This document shows positions 1 through 7,652 of a stretch of 64,000 nt of DNA, in pieces. Positions within the stretch are counted from its first letter, which is position 1. Each line of letters begins with the position of its first letter. Both the position numbers and the translations under genes were made by a program. The notes below the pieces were generated by a model. It made no database searches and was not told where the DNA came from. It saw only the letters and a list, made by a program, of their open reading frames with translations. Source of the stretch: Kitasatospora phosalacinea (GTDB lineage Bacteria; Actinomycetota; Actinomycetes; Streptomycetales; Streptomycetaceae); contig NZ_BSSA01000025.1 of NCBI RefSeq assembly GCF_030268885.1, forward strand, positions 1-64,000. The letters are read 5' to 3'.

Positions 1-102
1 AACCGCCTCAAGCGCCACCGCGCGGTCGCCACGAGGTACGACAAACTCGCCGTTCGCTACGAAGCGACCGTGCTGGTCGCAGCCATCAACGAATGGCTGT
101 GA
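1..102 (+). mobile_element. 3' end of an IS5-type transposase gene (cut by window edge)
   Basis: The first 33 codons before a TGA read as the C-terminus of a DDE transposase: NRLKRHRAVATRYDKLA followed by VRYEATVLVAAINEWL. This block (NRLKxxRxxATRYDKxA, then a helix ending in W-L) is characteristic of IS5-superfamily transposases common in Streptomyces. The rest lies outside the window. The sequence just after the stop, CACTTTCGAAACACCCCCTA at about 107-126, looks like the element's terminal inverted repeat, ending near a CTAG at 124-127. The other end is not visible, so the exact boundary is inferred. Confidence 0.8.
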
Positions 103-127
103 CCAGCACTTTCGAAACACCCCCTAG

Positions 128-412
128 CCCGAGGCCGGGCTGATCGGGTTCACCAGGTCGCTGGCCAGGGAACTTGGCCCGGAGGGAATCTGCGTGAACA
201 CTATCCTCCCCGGGGCCATCCAGGTCGAGGCGGAGAACGACCTGCCCGCGCATCACCGCGCCCGGCCCGAGGACCAGATCCGCCGCCAGTGCGTCCAGCG
301 CCGGGGCCGCCCCGAGGAGGTCGCCGCCGTAGCGGCCTTCCTCGCCGGCCCGAGCGCGTCCTTCATCACCGGCCAGTCGTTGCACGTCGACGGCGGCTGG
401 ATCCTCCACTGA
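128..412 (+). pseudogene. C-terminal remnant of a short-chain dehydrogenase truncated by the IS
   Basis: The frame reads EAGLIGFTRSLARELGPEG and continues through a VNTILPGAI segment, a GRPEEVAAVAAFLAGPSASF segment and a closing HVDGGW. That is the canonical last third of a classical SDR (usual length about 250 residues). A stop codon at 125-127 sits directly upstream and the Rossmann GxxxGxG, NNAG and Tyr-x3-Lys parts are missing. The residue before A-G-L-I-G-F should be the catalytic Lys but is Glu at the IS junction. An internal GTG at 194 could start a 72-residue peptide, but it would have no catalytic site. Confidence 0.85.
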
Positions 413-449
413 CCGCCCACCCGACCCACTGAGCCAGGAAGAGACCATC

Positions 450-881
450 ATGCAGCACCGCGTCCGAGCCGTCCTCCTCACCCCGAACAACACCACGCTG
501 CTGATCAAGCGCATCCGCCCCGGCATCGACCCGTACTGGGTGATCGTCGGCGGCAAGATCGAACCGACCGACGCCAGCCCCGAGGACGCTCTGCAGCGCG
601 AGGTCCGCGAGGAGGTCGCCGGTGAGGCCGAGATCGTCAGCCTCCTCCACACCATCGAGACCGACACCGACCACGAGGACTTCTACCTCGCCACCATCGA
701 CAAGTGGAGCTTCGAGGACCGCACCGGCCCCGAGTTTAGCCAGGAAGGCCGAGGCGAGTACCTCCTGGAGGAAATCCCTCTCACCACCGAAGCCCTCGAC
801 GCGATCAACCTCCTGCCCCAGGAGATCGCCTCCGTCCTCCGCGAGGCCGTTGAGCGGGGGGAACTCTTCGCAAGCAGGTAG
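450..881 (+). CDS. Nudix hydrolase (143 aa)
   Basis: A small cytoplasmic pyrophosphohydrolase of the Nudix fold. The Nudix box lies at about residues 34-57: GGKIEP, a short insertion, then REVREEVAGEAEI, so the core RExxEE metal-binding helix is present while the spacing after GG is slightly longer than the classical G-x5-E-x7-REUxEExGU. Substrate is not predictable. The ATG at 450 follows a purine-rich GGAAGAGA stretch at about 436-443. It lies directly after the IS-broken SDR and upstream of a phosphotransferase and a second Nudix gene, which suggests a small accessory nucleotide or cofactor-metabolism cluster. Gaps of more than 100 bp argue against tight coupling. Confidence 0.88.
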   Translation: MQHRVRAVLLTPNNTTLLIKRIRPGIDPYWVIVGGKIEPTDASPEDALQREVREEVAGEAEIVSLLHTIETDTDHEDFYLATIDKWSFEDRTGPEFSQEGRGEYLLEEIPLTTEALDAINLLPQEIASVLREAVERGELFASR

Positions 882-1035
882 CGCGAAGCGGGATGCGCGC
901 TCGGCCGGACGCCTGCGAGGTGTCTGGCCGACCACGCTGGCGTCGCCGTGGACCGGCCCGAGGATGCTTGCTCGTCCAGGTGCGCACAAGCTTCATCTGC
1001 CCCATCCAAACTCGGCAGTGCGGAAGGATGGATGG

Positions 1036-1938
1036 ATGAGTGACTGGGAGTTCGTGAAGGACAGAACCGCTACCGAGGGCGCGGTGTGGCGGTCAGCCGA
1101 CGGCCTGCGTTACAAGCGGACCGGTGGCGAGGACCTACGGGCGGAGAGCGAGTTCCAGCAGCTGGCCGCCGGCCTCGGCTACCCGGTGCCGGAGATCGTC
1201 GACAGTGGCTCGGAGGACGGGCGCTACTTCGTCGTCGAGTGCGCCATCGGCGACACGTCGCTACACGAGGAGGCGCTGGCCGAAGCCGGGCGGGGCGGTC
1301 AGGTCAGCTACCAGGTCATCAGTACGGCGGCTGCCGTCGCGTCGAAGCTCCTGCAGGCCCAGGCTGGGCATCCCCTCCCCGCCACGCCGTGGTTCGATAA
1401 GGCGGCCTTCGCGGCAGAGGTGTTCGAGGAGAACCCGGACTTCGACACCCCGCGGGTCCATGAGGCGGTCAACCACGCCCTCGACCGGCTGGCCCGTCTC
1501 CCGATGGTGCACGGGCACCTGGACTACGGCCTGCCCAACGTCCTTCAGGCCGGCGTCATCGACTGGCAGCATCACGGACCGGTCCCGCTCGGCTACGACG
1601 TCTACCCCGCGCTCGACATCGTGGCGTTCAAGGGCGGCGGCAAGGGCTACAGCATCACCCCGGAACAACGCGCCGCCTACACCGCCGCCCTCGACGAGAC
1701 CACCGCATCCCTGATCGGGCAGCGGGTGAGCGAGCACCTGGGCGACTTCCTGCTCGTCAAGTGCTTCTTCTTTCTCGCCCGCATGCGGCCTGCCGACCCC
1801 AGCCTGCACGACAAGCACATCAAGTGGCAGTACCGCCGTACCCTCTTCACGATGGGACTTGATCAGTATGAGTCGTCCGACAGGATCGACACTGGCACGT
1901 TCCCCACTCTGGAACGGTTCACCGCTGAACACCGGTAG
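1036..1938 (+). CDS. Aminoglycoside-phosphotransferase-like kinase (300 aa)
   Basis: APH/choline-kinase fold protein. The catalytic loop VHGHLDYGLPNVL (about residues 156-168) matches the Brenner motif HxDxxxxN, and VIDWQ (about 174-178) is the metal-binding aspartate that replaces DFG. The N-terminal lobe is short (RSADGLRYKR, ESEFQQLAAGLGYPVPEIV). The start at ATG 1036 gives MSDWEF and is preceded by GGAAGGATGG. An in-frame extension upstream runs into non-conserved sequence. Members phosphorylate antibiotics, sugars or other small molecules. The neighbours on both sides are Nudix hydrolases, so a small-molecule salvage or modification role is as likely as drug resistance. Confidence 0.85.
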   Translation: MSDWEFVKDRTATEGAVWRSADGLRYKRTGGEDLRAESEFQQLAAGLGYPVPEIVDSGSEDGRYFVVECAIGDTSLHEEALAEAGRGGQVSYQVISTAAAVASKLLQAQAGHPLPATPWFDKAAFAAEVFEENPDFDTPRVHEAVNHALDRLARLPMVHGHLDYGLPNVLQAGVIDWQHHGPVPLGYDVYPALDIVAFKGGGKGYSITPEQRAAYTAALDETTASLIGQRVSEHLGDFLLVKCFFFLARMRPADPSLHDKHIKWQYRRTLFTMGLDQYESSDRIDTGTFPTLERFTAEHR

Positions 1939-2018
1939 GCGGGTACCCCCGCGACCGCGACTACTTGATGTGTCCTGAAGCGCCTCTTGAGCGCCCGACC
2001 ATGAGGAGGCTGCCGCCC

Positions 2019-2486
2019 GTGGGCAGGATTGAGTACTACAACGATCCGAATTCGCCGAAGGCCAACACGCTCATCCCGGCCAGCAACCTGCTCGTTGTCG
2101 ACGCCCAAGGCGCCATCCTGCTCCAGCGACGCCGCGACACCGGCCAGTGGGCCTTGCCTGGCGGGGCCCAGGACATCGGCGAGACCGCCGCCCAGTGCGC
2201 CGTGCGCGAGTGCCTGGAGGAGACCGGCGTCGTCGCCGAGATCACCGGCTTCCTCGGCGTCTACACCAACCCGAACCACATCGTCGCCTATACCGACGGC
2301 GAGATCCGCCAACAGTACGAGAACACCTACATCGGCCGACCCATCGGCGGCCAACCGACCATCAACGACGAGGCCGACGGAGTCCGCTTCATCCAGCCCG
2401 CCGACCTCGCCCAGTACGACATCCACCCCAGCATGCGCCAGCAGATCGGCGACTACCTCGCCGGCACCTACCCCTACCTCGGCTGA
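2019..2486 (+). CDS. Nudix hydrolase, second of two (155 aa)
   Basis: A textbook Nudix box is present: GGAQDIGETAAQCAVREC followed by LEETGV (about residues 46-69), giving G-x5-E-x7-REUxEExGU. The N-terminal ASNLLVVDAQGAILLQRR and a late acidic segment EADGVRFIQPADL fit MutT/ADP-ribose-pyrophosphatase-type members. GTG at 2019 is chosen because GAGGAGG at 2003-2009 lies an ideal distance upstream. An ATG at 2001 overlaps that ribosome site and is less likely. It has the same orientation as the kinase that ends 80 bp upstream. Confidence 0.9.
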   Translation: MGRIEYYNDPNSPKANTLIPASNLLVVDAQGAILLQRRRDTGQWALPGGAQDIGETAAQCAVRECLEETGVVAEITGFLGVYTNPNHIVAYTDGEIRQQYENTYIGRPIGGQPTINDEADGVRFIQPADLAQYDIHPSMRQQIGDYLAGTYPYLG

Positions 2487-2535
2487 TCGGCCAAAACGTG
2501 ATTCGACGTTGGCACCGCGAACTACCCTTGCGGCC

Positions 2536-3456
2536 ATGGATTGGTTCGAACGCGTGGCGAAGCTGAGGCGGTGGACGAACAACGAAGTCCGGGCTCCGCA
2601 CAAGCCGTTGCTGCTGCTCTATGCGCTCGGCAGCTATCAGCAGGACGCCGACAGCGAACTGCGGTACAGCGTGATTGAGGAGGACCTCAAGCGACTGCTC
2701 GCCGAGTACGGACCGTCGCACCCAACGACCCCTGCCTATCCCTTCCACCATCTGGTCAGCGACGGGGTATGGGAAGTCAGGACTGACCAGGGGCAGGGGA
2801 GTCCCGGCAGCGCAGTCAGGATCCTTCGCTCCAGCGGAGCCACTGGCAGGCTTGCGCCAGCTTTGCGGGCCGCGCTCGCCAAGGAGCCGTCCTTGCTGGG
2901 CCGGCTGGTCAGGGTGCTTCTGGACACCCACTTTCCGCCATCCCTGCACATCGACCTGTGCGAAGCCGTTGGGCTCGACCTGGAACTCGCCGAGACCGCA
3001 GCTGTGAACGGCTCTGATGCCAGGGCTCGCCGGCAACGTGATCGACGGATGCGTGAACTCATACTCACGGCCTACGAGTTCCAGTGCGCCTTCTGCGGGT
3101 ACGACGGGACGCTCGGCGCAAGCACGGTCGGACTGGAGGCCGCACACGTGCGCTGGTGGTCGCACGACGGGCCGGACGATGTCGACAACGGCCTGTGCCT
3201 GTGCTCACTGCACCACAAGCTCTTCGACAAGGGTGTACTGGGCCTTGGAGACGACCATCGAATCCTGGTCTCTCAACGTTTCGTCGGCCGCAGCCAGGCC
3301 AGCCGACAGCACGTGCTGGCTCTCGCTGGTCAGCCGGTCATTGGCCCGCAACTGGGCGTCCCGCCGGTCGCGCGGCAGCACCGCGAGTGGCACACACGGC
3401 AGGTCTTCCACGGCGCACCCCGCACGCCCGTCGCGCAGCCTGAGCGCTCACGTTGA
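2536..3456 (+). CDS. Phosphorothioate/modified-DNA-dependent HNH restriction endonuclease (ScoMcrA-like, 306 aa)
   Basis: The N-terminal ~155 residues (HKPLLLLYALGSYQQ, YPFHHLVSDGVWEV, then a helical segment around RLVRVLLDTHFPPSLH) match the SBD plus linker of type IV enzymes that recognise DNA carrying phosphorothioate linkages. The C-terminal half is an HNH nuclease: CAFCGYDG near residue 184, an AAHVRWWSHDGPDDVDNGL metal/His segment near 200-220, and LCSLHHKLFDKGVLGL near 225-240. The ATG at 2536 gives the family-typical MDWFERV start. Family knowledge: such proteins cleave near modified DNA and so restrict incoming modified DNA, and their hosts lack dnd modification. No dnd genes are in the window. 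It converges with the STAND gene at 3464. Confidence 0.88.
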   Translation: MDWFERVAKLRRWTNNEVRAPHKPLLLLYALGSYQQDADSELRYSVIEEDLKRLLAEYGPSHPTTPAYPFHHLVSDGVWEVRTDQGQGSPGSAVRILRSSGATGRLAPALRAALAKEPSLLGRLVRVLLDTHFPPSLHIDLCEAVGLDLELAETAAVNGSDARARRQRDRRMRELILTAYEFQCAFCGYDGTLGASTVGLEAAHVRWWSHDGPDDVDNGLCLCSLHHKLFDKGVLGLGDDHRILVSQRFVGRSQASRQHVLALAGQPVIGPQLGVPPVARQHREWHTRQVFHGAPRTPVAQPERSR

Positions 3457-3463
3457 CAGCACG

Positions 3464-6331
3464 CTATCTCAGTTCGTCTCGGAGATCGCGCGCCTCCGTT
3501 ATTACTTTTCGCTCAATGTCAGATCCTAGATGGAGGAACGAATCAAGATCAGGCCAGTCGAGGACTTCATTGAGCAATGCGACGGCGCGCATATCTCCAG
3601 ATGCGAGGCCGACGGCACAGGCATAGCAGACGTTGCGAATCAAATCGAGGATGGAGGTGCGAAAGAGGCGGGGCGCGTCGTGGCTTTCCTTCCAGTAGCG
3701 CACTTCATCGATCGCCTGATCCCACTTCGCTTGCAAGGCCAGAGCCTCAATGAGTCGACGCCGTACCTCCGGGTCGACGGACCCTGAATGCTTTTCGCTG
3801 AGAAGCTCTCGACAGCACTGCTCTGCCTCGGCGTACCGATGCTGCCGGAGAAGATTCTCTGCCCTCTCGATGGTCCCGAAGGTGATGGAGTACGCGGTCG
3901 GAGCAATCCTCGACTCCAGATCGGTGAAGGCATCTCCGAGTAGCGTAAGCCTCGTTGACTCGGGCGCTGGAAAGTCTGAATTGCGAATAAGCGTCCGTCC
4001 ATCGATTGCGAACTTGAGGGCCGCCTTGGGGTATTCATCCGCCCAAAGCCTCGCTTGATGCAGGACATACTCAAGATGTCGCACTGCTTCGTCGAATGTG
4101 GTTGTCAGTCTCGTATGTTGCGCAGTGCTGATATCTTGGGTCTGCAGGAATATTGTGGCCAGGGCGAATCGCGTCTGGGCGACGAGTGCGAGATTCGTGG
4201 GTTGCAGTCGAGCCAAGTGATCCAACTCGCGTAGCATTAGTTCTTCGGCGCGCAGGGCGTTGCCCTGAAGATAGTACGGGGAGGCGAGATTCCCATACAT
4301 GAGGGCAACGCGCTCGCTCGTGAAGCCGTTTTTCTCGATGTGCCCGAGAAGAGTCTCGGCGTGAGATTGAAGAATCTGGACCCGCTCAAGTTCTCCCAGC
4401 TCCGAAGCTCCGCGCAGCCAGCGTTCGACATGCCCAGTCAACTGGTTCATGGCGCCTGGAAGCGCGGGATGGCCGTTGAGGCGATCCCGGATCAATGCCT
4501 GACTCACCGTATTGACGGTGATGGTTCGCTCAGCGCCCGGCAGGCTTTCGCCGTACGAGGGCGGGAGCGGAAGATCGTTCTTGATGAGAGAGAATCGATA
4601 GAGCTCGCGAAGGGCCTCGCCGAGGTTGGCCGTTCCAGTCGGCACCAGGACTGGGCCATGATGCCCGGGCTCAAGGGCTTCGATATCAGCAATTGCCGCC
4701 GCCAGAAGCAGGTGTGTGGGCATCTGGTGCGATGCCAGAAACGCGGACGCGAATAGCATCTGCAGGGCCACGGAAGGCGAGTCAGCTAGTACTTCGGGTC
4801 GGGTTCGAGCCTCAAGGCGATCGATGCAGAGGTTGAGCGCCGCGGCAAGCGTACGGGGATACCCGGGAGGGACCGAATCCTCGTCGGAGAACGAGCGGAC
4901 TTTCAGCTCTTGCAGATAATGATCAGTGTAGTCGAGTCCCAGTCCCGTGCTATAGAGATAACCGGCCCCAAGCTCCAGTGCCAGCGGCCAGTCCCCCAAT
5001 TCCTCGGCCAGGCGCTTCAGCGATGGCTGCCAGAATTCCCGCTCGTCTTCGGTGAGGTGAAGACGTCGGCTCAGTAGCTCAACGGACTCACCACGGCCCA
5101 TCACTGAGACGTGAACGACGTCGCCGTTCCCCAGGTGGGATGCCGCGTTGAGGGTGGTGATGAGGGCATCGCCGCCTACCTTCGGGATCCACGGGTTGAT
5201 CTCACGTGCAGAGTTCGCGTTGTCGCAGACCAAGAGCCAGCGGCCGGGCAGTTGGCCGAGCTCGCGTTGCACTGCCTGGAGGAGATCTTCGACCTGGGCC
5301 TCCGGCTGTTTGGCCGGCGAGTTCGGGTTGAGAGCGGCCACTGCGCGCTGGAAGGAAGCGCGCGTTGAGTACTCCGTCTCACAGTCGATCCAACCGACGA
5401 AGTCGTACGCGTCGGCACGGGCAGAGATGAAGAGAGTCGCGGCACTCGACTTCCCAATGCCGGACGGCCCGACCATCGTGGCCCGACGAGTCACTTGACT
5501 CTTCTTCAAGGGGAAGGATGCAAGCAAGCGGCCCAGAAGCTCAGGCCGGTCTACATCAGGGACTGTGGGAACCGGGCCCGCCATGGCTCCCCAGTCGCGC
5601 ATCCCGATCGAACGCGCCAACGTTTCCCCGTCAACCAACACGAGCCTGCGTAGCTCTGCGACCGAGAAGCTCGCCCGCCGACCGCTGACGTCGGCGGCCC
5701 GGTCCAGGATCTCGGAGATCAGATAGCCGGTGAGCAGGCCAGCAGACTTCTCTCCTAACCCCTGGTGCGCATGGTTGCGGATGGTGCGGAGGGACTCGCG
5801 AAGCTGCTCGCGAATCTCGCCATCGTCGCGCGCGTCGTACTCCACCCTGCAACGTCCCAACCGCGCGAGACCGTTCTCGTTGAGTCCCTCCAGCTGGCTC
5901 CTTCGCTGAGGCGCATCGCGGAACAACTCCATGAGCCTGTCCCGCAACACCTGCGGCCCAGGCGTAGAGGCCAAGATCTCGTCAAGCTGGTCAGACTTGG
6001 GCCCGGGGCGCCCATTCGTCAGAAGACAGTAGGTACCCGCCTCGTGGTCGCCGTTGATCATCTCTAGAAGGATGCCCAGCGCGACTGCGGCGCTCATGGA
6101 GCCACCTGCAGCGCGGCTCTTGACCTGGGCCGCCAATCGAACGGCCCCCTCCAGATCAACCACGTCGAAGTCGACCTGATCTACCGCGCCCTCGCTTGCC
6201 GGAGGACCTTCCACGCGAACGCAGTCGATCCCCGGCTCGTCGAGCACCGTAACCAGCTGCTCGAGCGTGCGAAGGTACTGGTACTGAAACCCGCGTGCCG
6301 CTACGCGTCCCCCGTCCAAGGCCTCTCCCAT
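3464..6331 (-). CDS. STAND (NB-ARC-like) ATPase with N-terminal nuclease-like domain and C-terminal TPRs, probable anti-phage protein (955 aa)
   Basis: Three regions can be read. Residues 1-120 (GFQYQYLRTLEQLVTVL, VDQVDFDVVD near 50, AAQVKSR near 70) look like a PD-(D/E)xK/Cap4-type dsDNase domain: an acidic strand followed by Q-x-K. Residues about 260-560 form a STAND NTPase with Walker A GPSGIGKSS (about 288) and Walker B RWLLVCDNA (about 364). From about 640 onward the protein is helical and TPR-like (LMYGNLASPYYLQGNALRAE, YAEAEQCCRELLSEKH). The open frame continues upstream, but the ATG at 6331 begins the conserved part. The gene is visibly less GC-rich than its surroundings and has more A/T-ending codons, a sign of transfer. 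By analogy with bacterial NLR-like proteins, ligand sensing at the C-terminus would trigger nuclease activity; the trigger is unknown. Confidence 0.82.
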   Translation of the reverse strand: MGEALDGGRVAARGFQYQYLRTLEQLVTVLDEPGIDCVRVEGPPASEGAVDQVDFDVVDLEGAVRLAAQVKSRAAGGSMSAAVALGILLEMINGDHEAGTYCLLTNGRPGPKSDQLDEILASTPGPQVLRDRLMELFRDAPQRRSQLEGLNENGLARLGRCRVEYDARDDGEIREQLRESLRTIRNHAHQGLGEKSAGLLTGYLISEILDRAADVSGRRASFSVAELRRLVLVDGETLARSIGMRDWGAMAGPVPTVPDVDRPELLGRLLASFPLKKSQVTRRATMVGPSGIGKSSAATLFISARADAYDFVGWIDCETEYSTRASFQRAVAALNPNSPAKQPEAQVEDLLQAVQRELGQLPGRWLLVCDNANSAREINPWIPKVGGDALITTLNAASHLGNGDVVHVSVMGRGESVELLSRRLHLTEDEREFWQPSLKRLAEELGDWPLALELGAGYLYSTGLGLDYTDHYLQELKVRSFSDEDSVPPGYPRTLAAALNLCIDRLEARTRPEVLADSPSVALQMLFASAFLASHQMPTHLLLAAAIADIEALEPGHHGPVLVPTGTANLGEALRELYRFSLIKNDLPLPPSYGESLPGAERTITVNTVSQALIRDRLNGHPALPGAMNQLTGHVERWLRGASELGELERVQILQSHAETLLGHIEKNGFTSERVALMYGNLASPYYLQGNALRAEELMLRELDHLARLQPTNLALVAQTRFALATIFLQTQDISTAQHTRLTTTFDEAVRHLEYVLHQARLWADEYPKAALKFAIDGRTLIRNSDFPAPESTRLTLLGDAFTDLESRIAPTAYSITFGTIERAENLLRQHRYAEAEQCCRELLSEKHSGSVDPEVRRRLIEALALQAKWDQAIDEVRYWKESHDAPRLFRTSILDLIRNVCYACAVGLASGDMRAVALLNEVLDWPDLDSFLHLGSDIERKVITEARDLRDELR

Positions 6332-6778
6332 CCGCCCCACCCAACGGAAGCCACTCTCACTCTGGGGTACAACCTTCCACACCTCGAGCCGATGCAACCC
6401 GCATACCGTGAAGATCGGGAGTGGGGACCCACCGCGGCTCGTGGTCGATCCGCCACCGCCCAGTGCGGAGCGGTCTTCGGCCGGCACCTCGACGAGCTGA
6501 TGGCCGACCGACGCCGCTGTTTGTGTGATGCGGGCTTGGACGCCAGTCAGGAGGAAGGTCTGCGCGAGCGGACGGCGCAACACGTGCCGGTTCGAGCAAG
6601 ATCGCGAATCACAAACCAGCGATCTGACCTGCGGTTTCATCGCCACGTGATCGATGCTGGCGCCAGCCATCATGATCACTCTCATGCTCGTGATGCGTAG
6701 GTTGCGGGTTCGAGTCCCGAAGCAAGGACAACGGAACCCGACAACACGGGCTCCCGGTTTGTCCAATCCGAAACTCCG
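6332..6778. other. Upstream region of the STAND gene with island-junction sequence
   Basis: No convincing protein gene is visible in these 447 bases. The part next to 6331 must contain the STAND gene promoter. The stretch 6674-6728 is a tRNA-like fragment (separate entry). Between 6729 and 6778 is a GC-rich stretch with partial inverted symmetry (AACCCGACAACACGGG, then CCCGGTTTG) and no clear function. Several overlapping frames are open here but lack codon bias. Confidence 0.5.
6674..6728 (+). pseudogene. Degenerate tRNA 3' half, possible attachment-site remnant
   Basis: The T arm is clear: GCGGG-TTCGAGT-CCCGA at 6704-6720, pairing at four of five stem positions, followed by an acceptor-like AGCAAGG-A at 6721-6728. 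Upstream, ATCAC (6675-6679) pairs with GTGAT (6690-6694) around a loop containing CTCAT, reminiscent of an anticodon arm with CAU, but the loop is 10 nt rather than 7. No D arm and no matching 5' acceptor strand (CCTTGCT) are visible. This is therefore not a functional tRNA. 3' tRNA pieces commonly mark att sites of integrative elements, but no integrase lies in the window. Confidence 0.5.
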
Positions 6779-7460
6779 ATGGCGGGAGTGTGGGTGCCGG
6801 CCGACGGCAGCGCCCGGTGGTTCGTGGTCCCGCACGGGACGGACCAGCGGCTGCTGGTGGAGCGGCGGATCCAGCACGCGTTGCCCGCGTACGTGCCCGG
6901 CACGCTGACCCGCGCCCGCTCGACCCTGGTGCGCGACCCGGCGCTCGCCACCAACACCGAAGCCCGGCTGGTTTAGTCGATTCCCGGAGAGCAGCGCGCC
7001 CACGAGCAGCGGCAAGCCGAGCTGCATCTGCACCTCGACGCGTTGCGGGATGTGGCCGATGCGCTGCGCGGCGCCCTGCTGTTCGGCACCGGCCCGCCCG
7101 CTGGAGGACGCGGTGCACGATGTCTTTGTGGTGGCCGGTGCCGCGGTGACCCGCCTCGACGATGTGTACGGCACCGAGTCGGCGGACCTGCTGGCCGAGT
7201 ACGGCGGCCGCCGAGTCCTTGTCGGGGTGAAGTCGGCGAACAACCGACTGCCGCACAGCCTGCCTGACAAGCTGCTCAAGCAGCTGAACACTTGGCCCCA
7301 CCTGACCGACACCGAGCCCGTGGACGGCGGCATCTTGGTGGTCAACCGCCAGAGCAAGCTCCCGGCAGCGCGGCGGGACGCTGAGCTTTACACCGACCGG
7401 GTGTTCGCCGAGGCCCTGACCGTGCCGGTGATCGGAAGCACCTGTCCGTTCGGCTGGTAG
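6779..7460 (+). pseudogene. Broken gene (in-frame stop and frameshift) with a nuclease-like C-terminal domain
   Basis: Three pieces form one degraded protein of about 225 residues. The first (6779-6976, WVPADGSARWFVVPHGTDQR) ends at TAG 6974-6976. The same frame resumes as LHLDALRDVADALRGALLFG to about 7100. A frameshift then leads to LEDAVHDVFVVAGAAVTRL and on to the stop at 7458-7460. The last part contains YGTESADLLAEY followed by RRVLVGVKSA, an acidic residue then V-x-K arrangement that resembles a PD-(D/E)xK core. I do not recognise the family. Both lesions are directly visible; the nuclease assignment is weak. Confidence 0.6.
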
Positions 7461-7652
7461 CGCCGGGAGGAGTGAGAGGCCATCCGACGCGTCGTCTTCG
7501 GCGGCACCGACGAGGTGCAGCCCGCCGATGGCGCAGCCCCGGAAGTGGCGCGAAGCCGTCCGGGCCGTCCGGCTTGTTCGTGCGCCTGCGCGGATAGCCG
7601 GCGGCCGCCGGAGCGCGGCGGGCCTGTCAGTCCTGCTTCGACGTAGGCGACG

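Noticed and set aside
107..118. CTTTCGAAA resembling the xylan-regulator motif
   Set aside because: It is part of the IS terminal repeat and lacks the full CGAAA-N-TTTCG symmetry.
622..1035. Fusion of the kinase gene frame backwards across the Nudix gene (438-codon frame)
   Set aside because: The extra 138 codons overlap the Nudix coding sequence in another frame and are Ser/Arg/Pro-rich shadow sequence; ATG 1036 with its ribosome site is preferred.
6660..6760. Possible intact tRNA gene
   Set aside because: Only a T arm and acceptor 3' strand are convincing; the anticodon loop is too long and no D arm or 5' acceptor strand is present.
6332..7357. Extension of the STAND frame by 342 upstream codons
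   Set aside because: The extension is Arg/Pro-rich, runs across the tRNA-like fragment and opposite the broken gene, and has no conserved sequence; the ATG at 6331 is the likely start.
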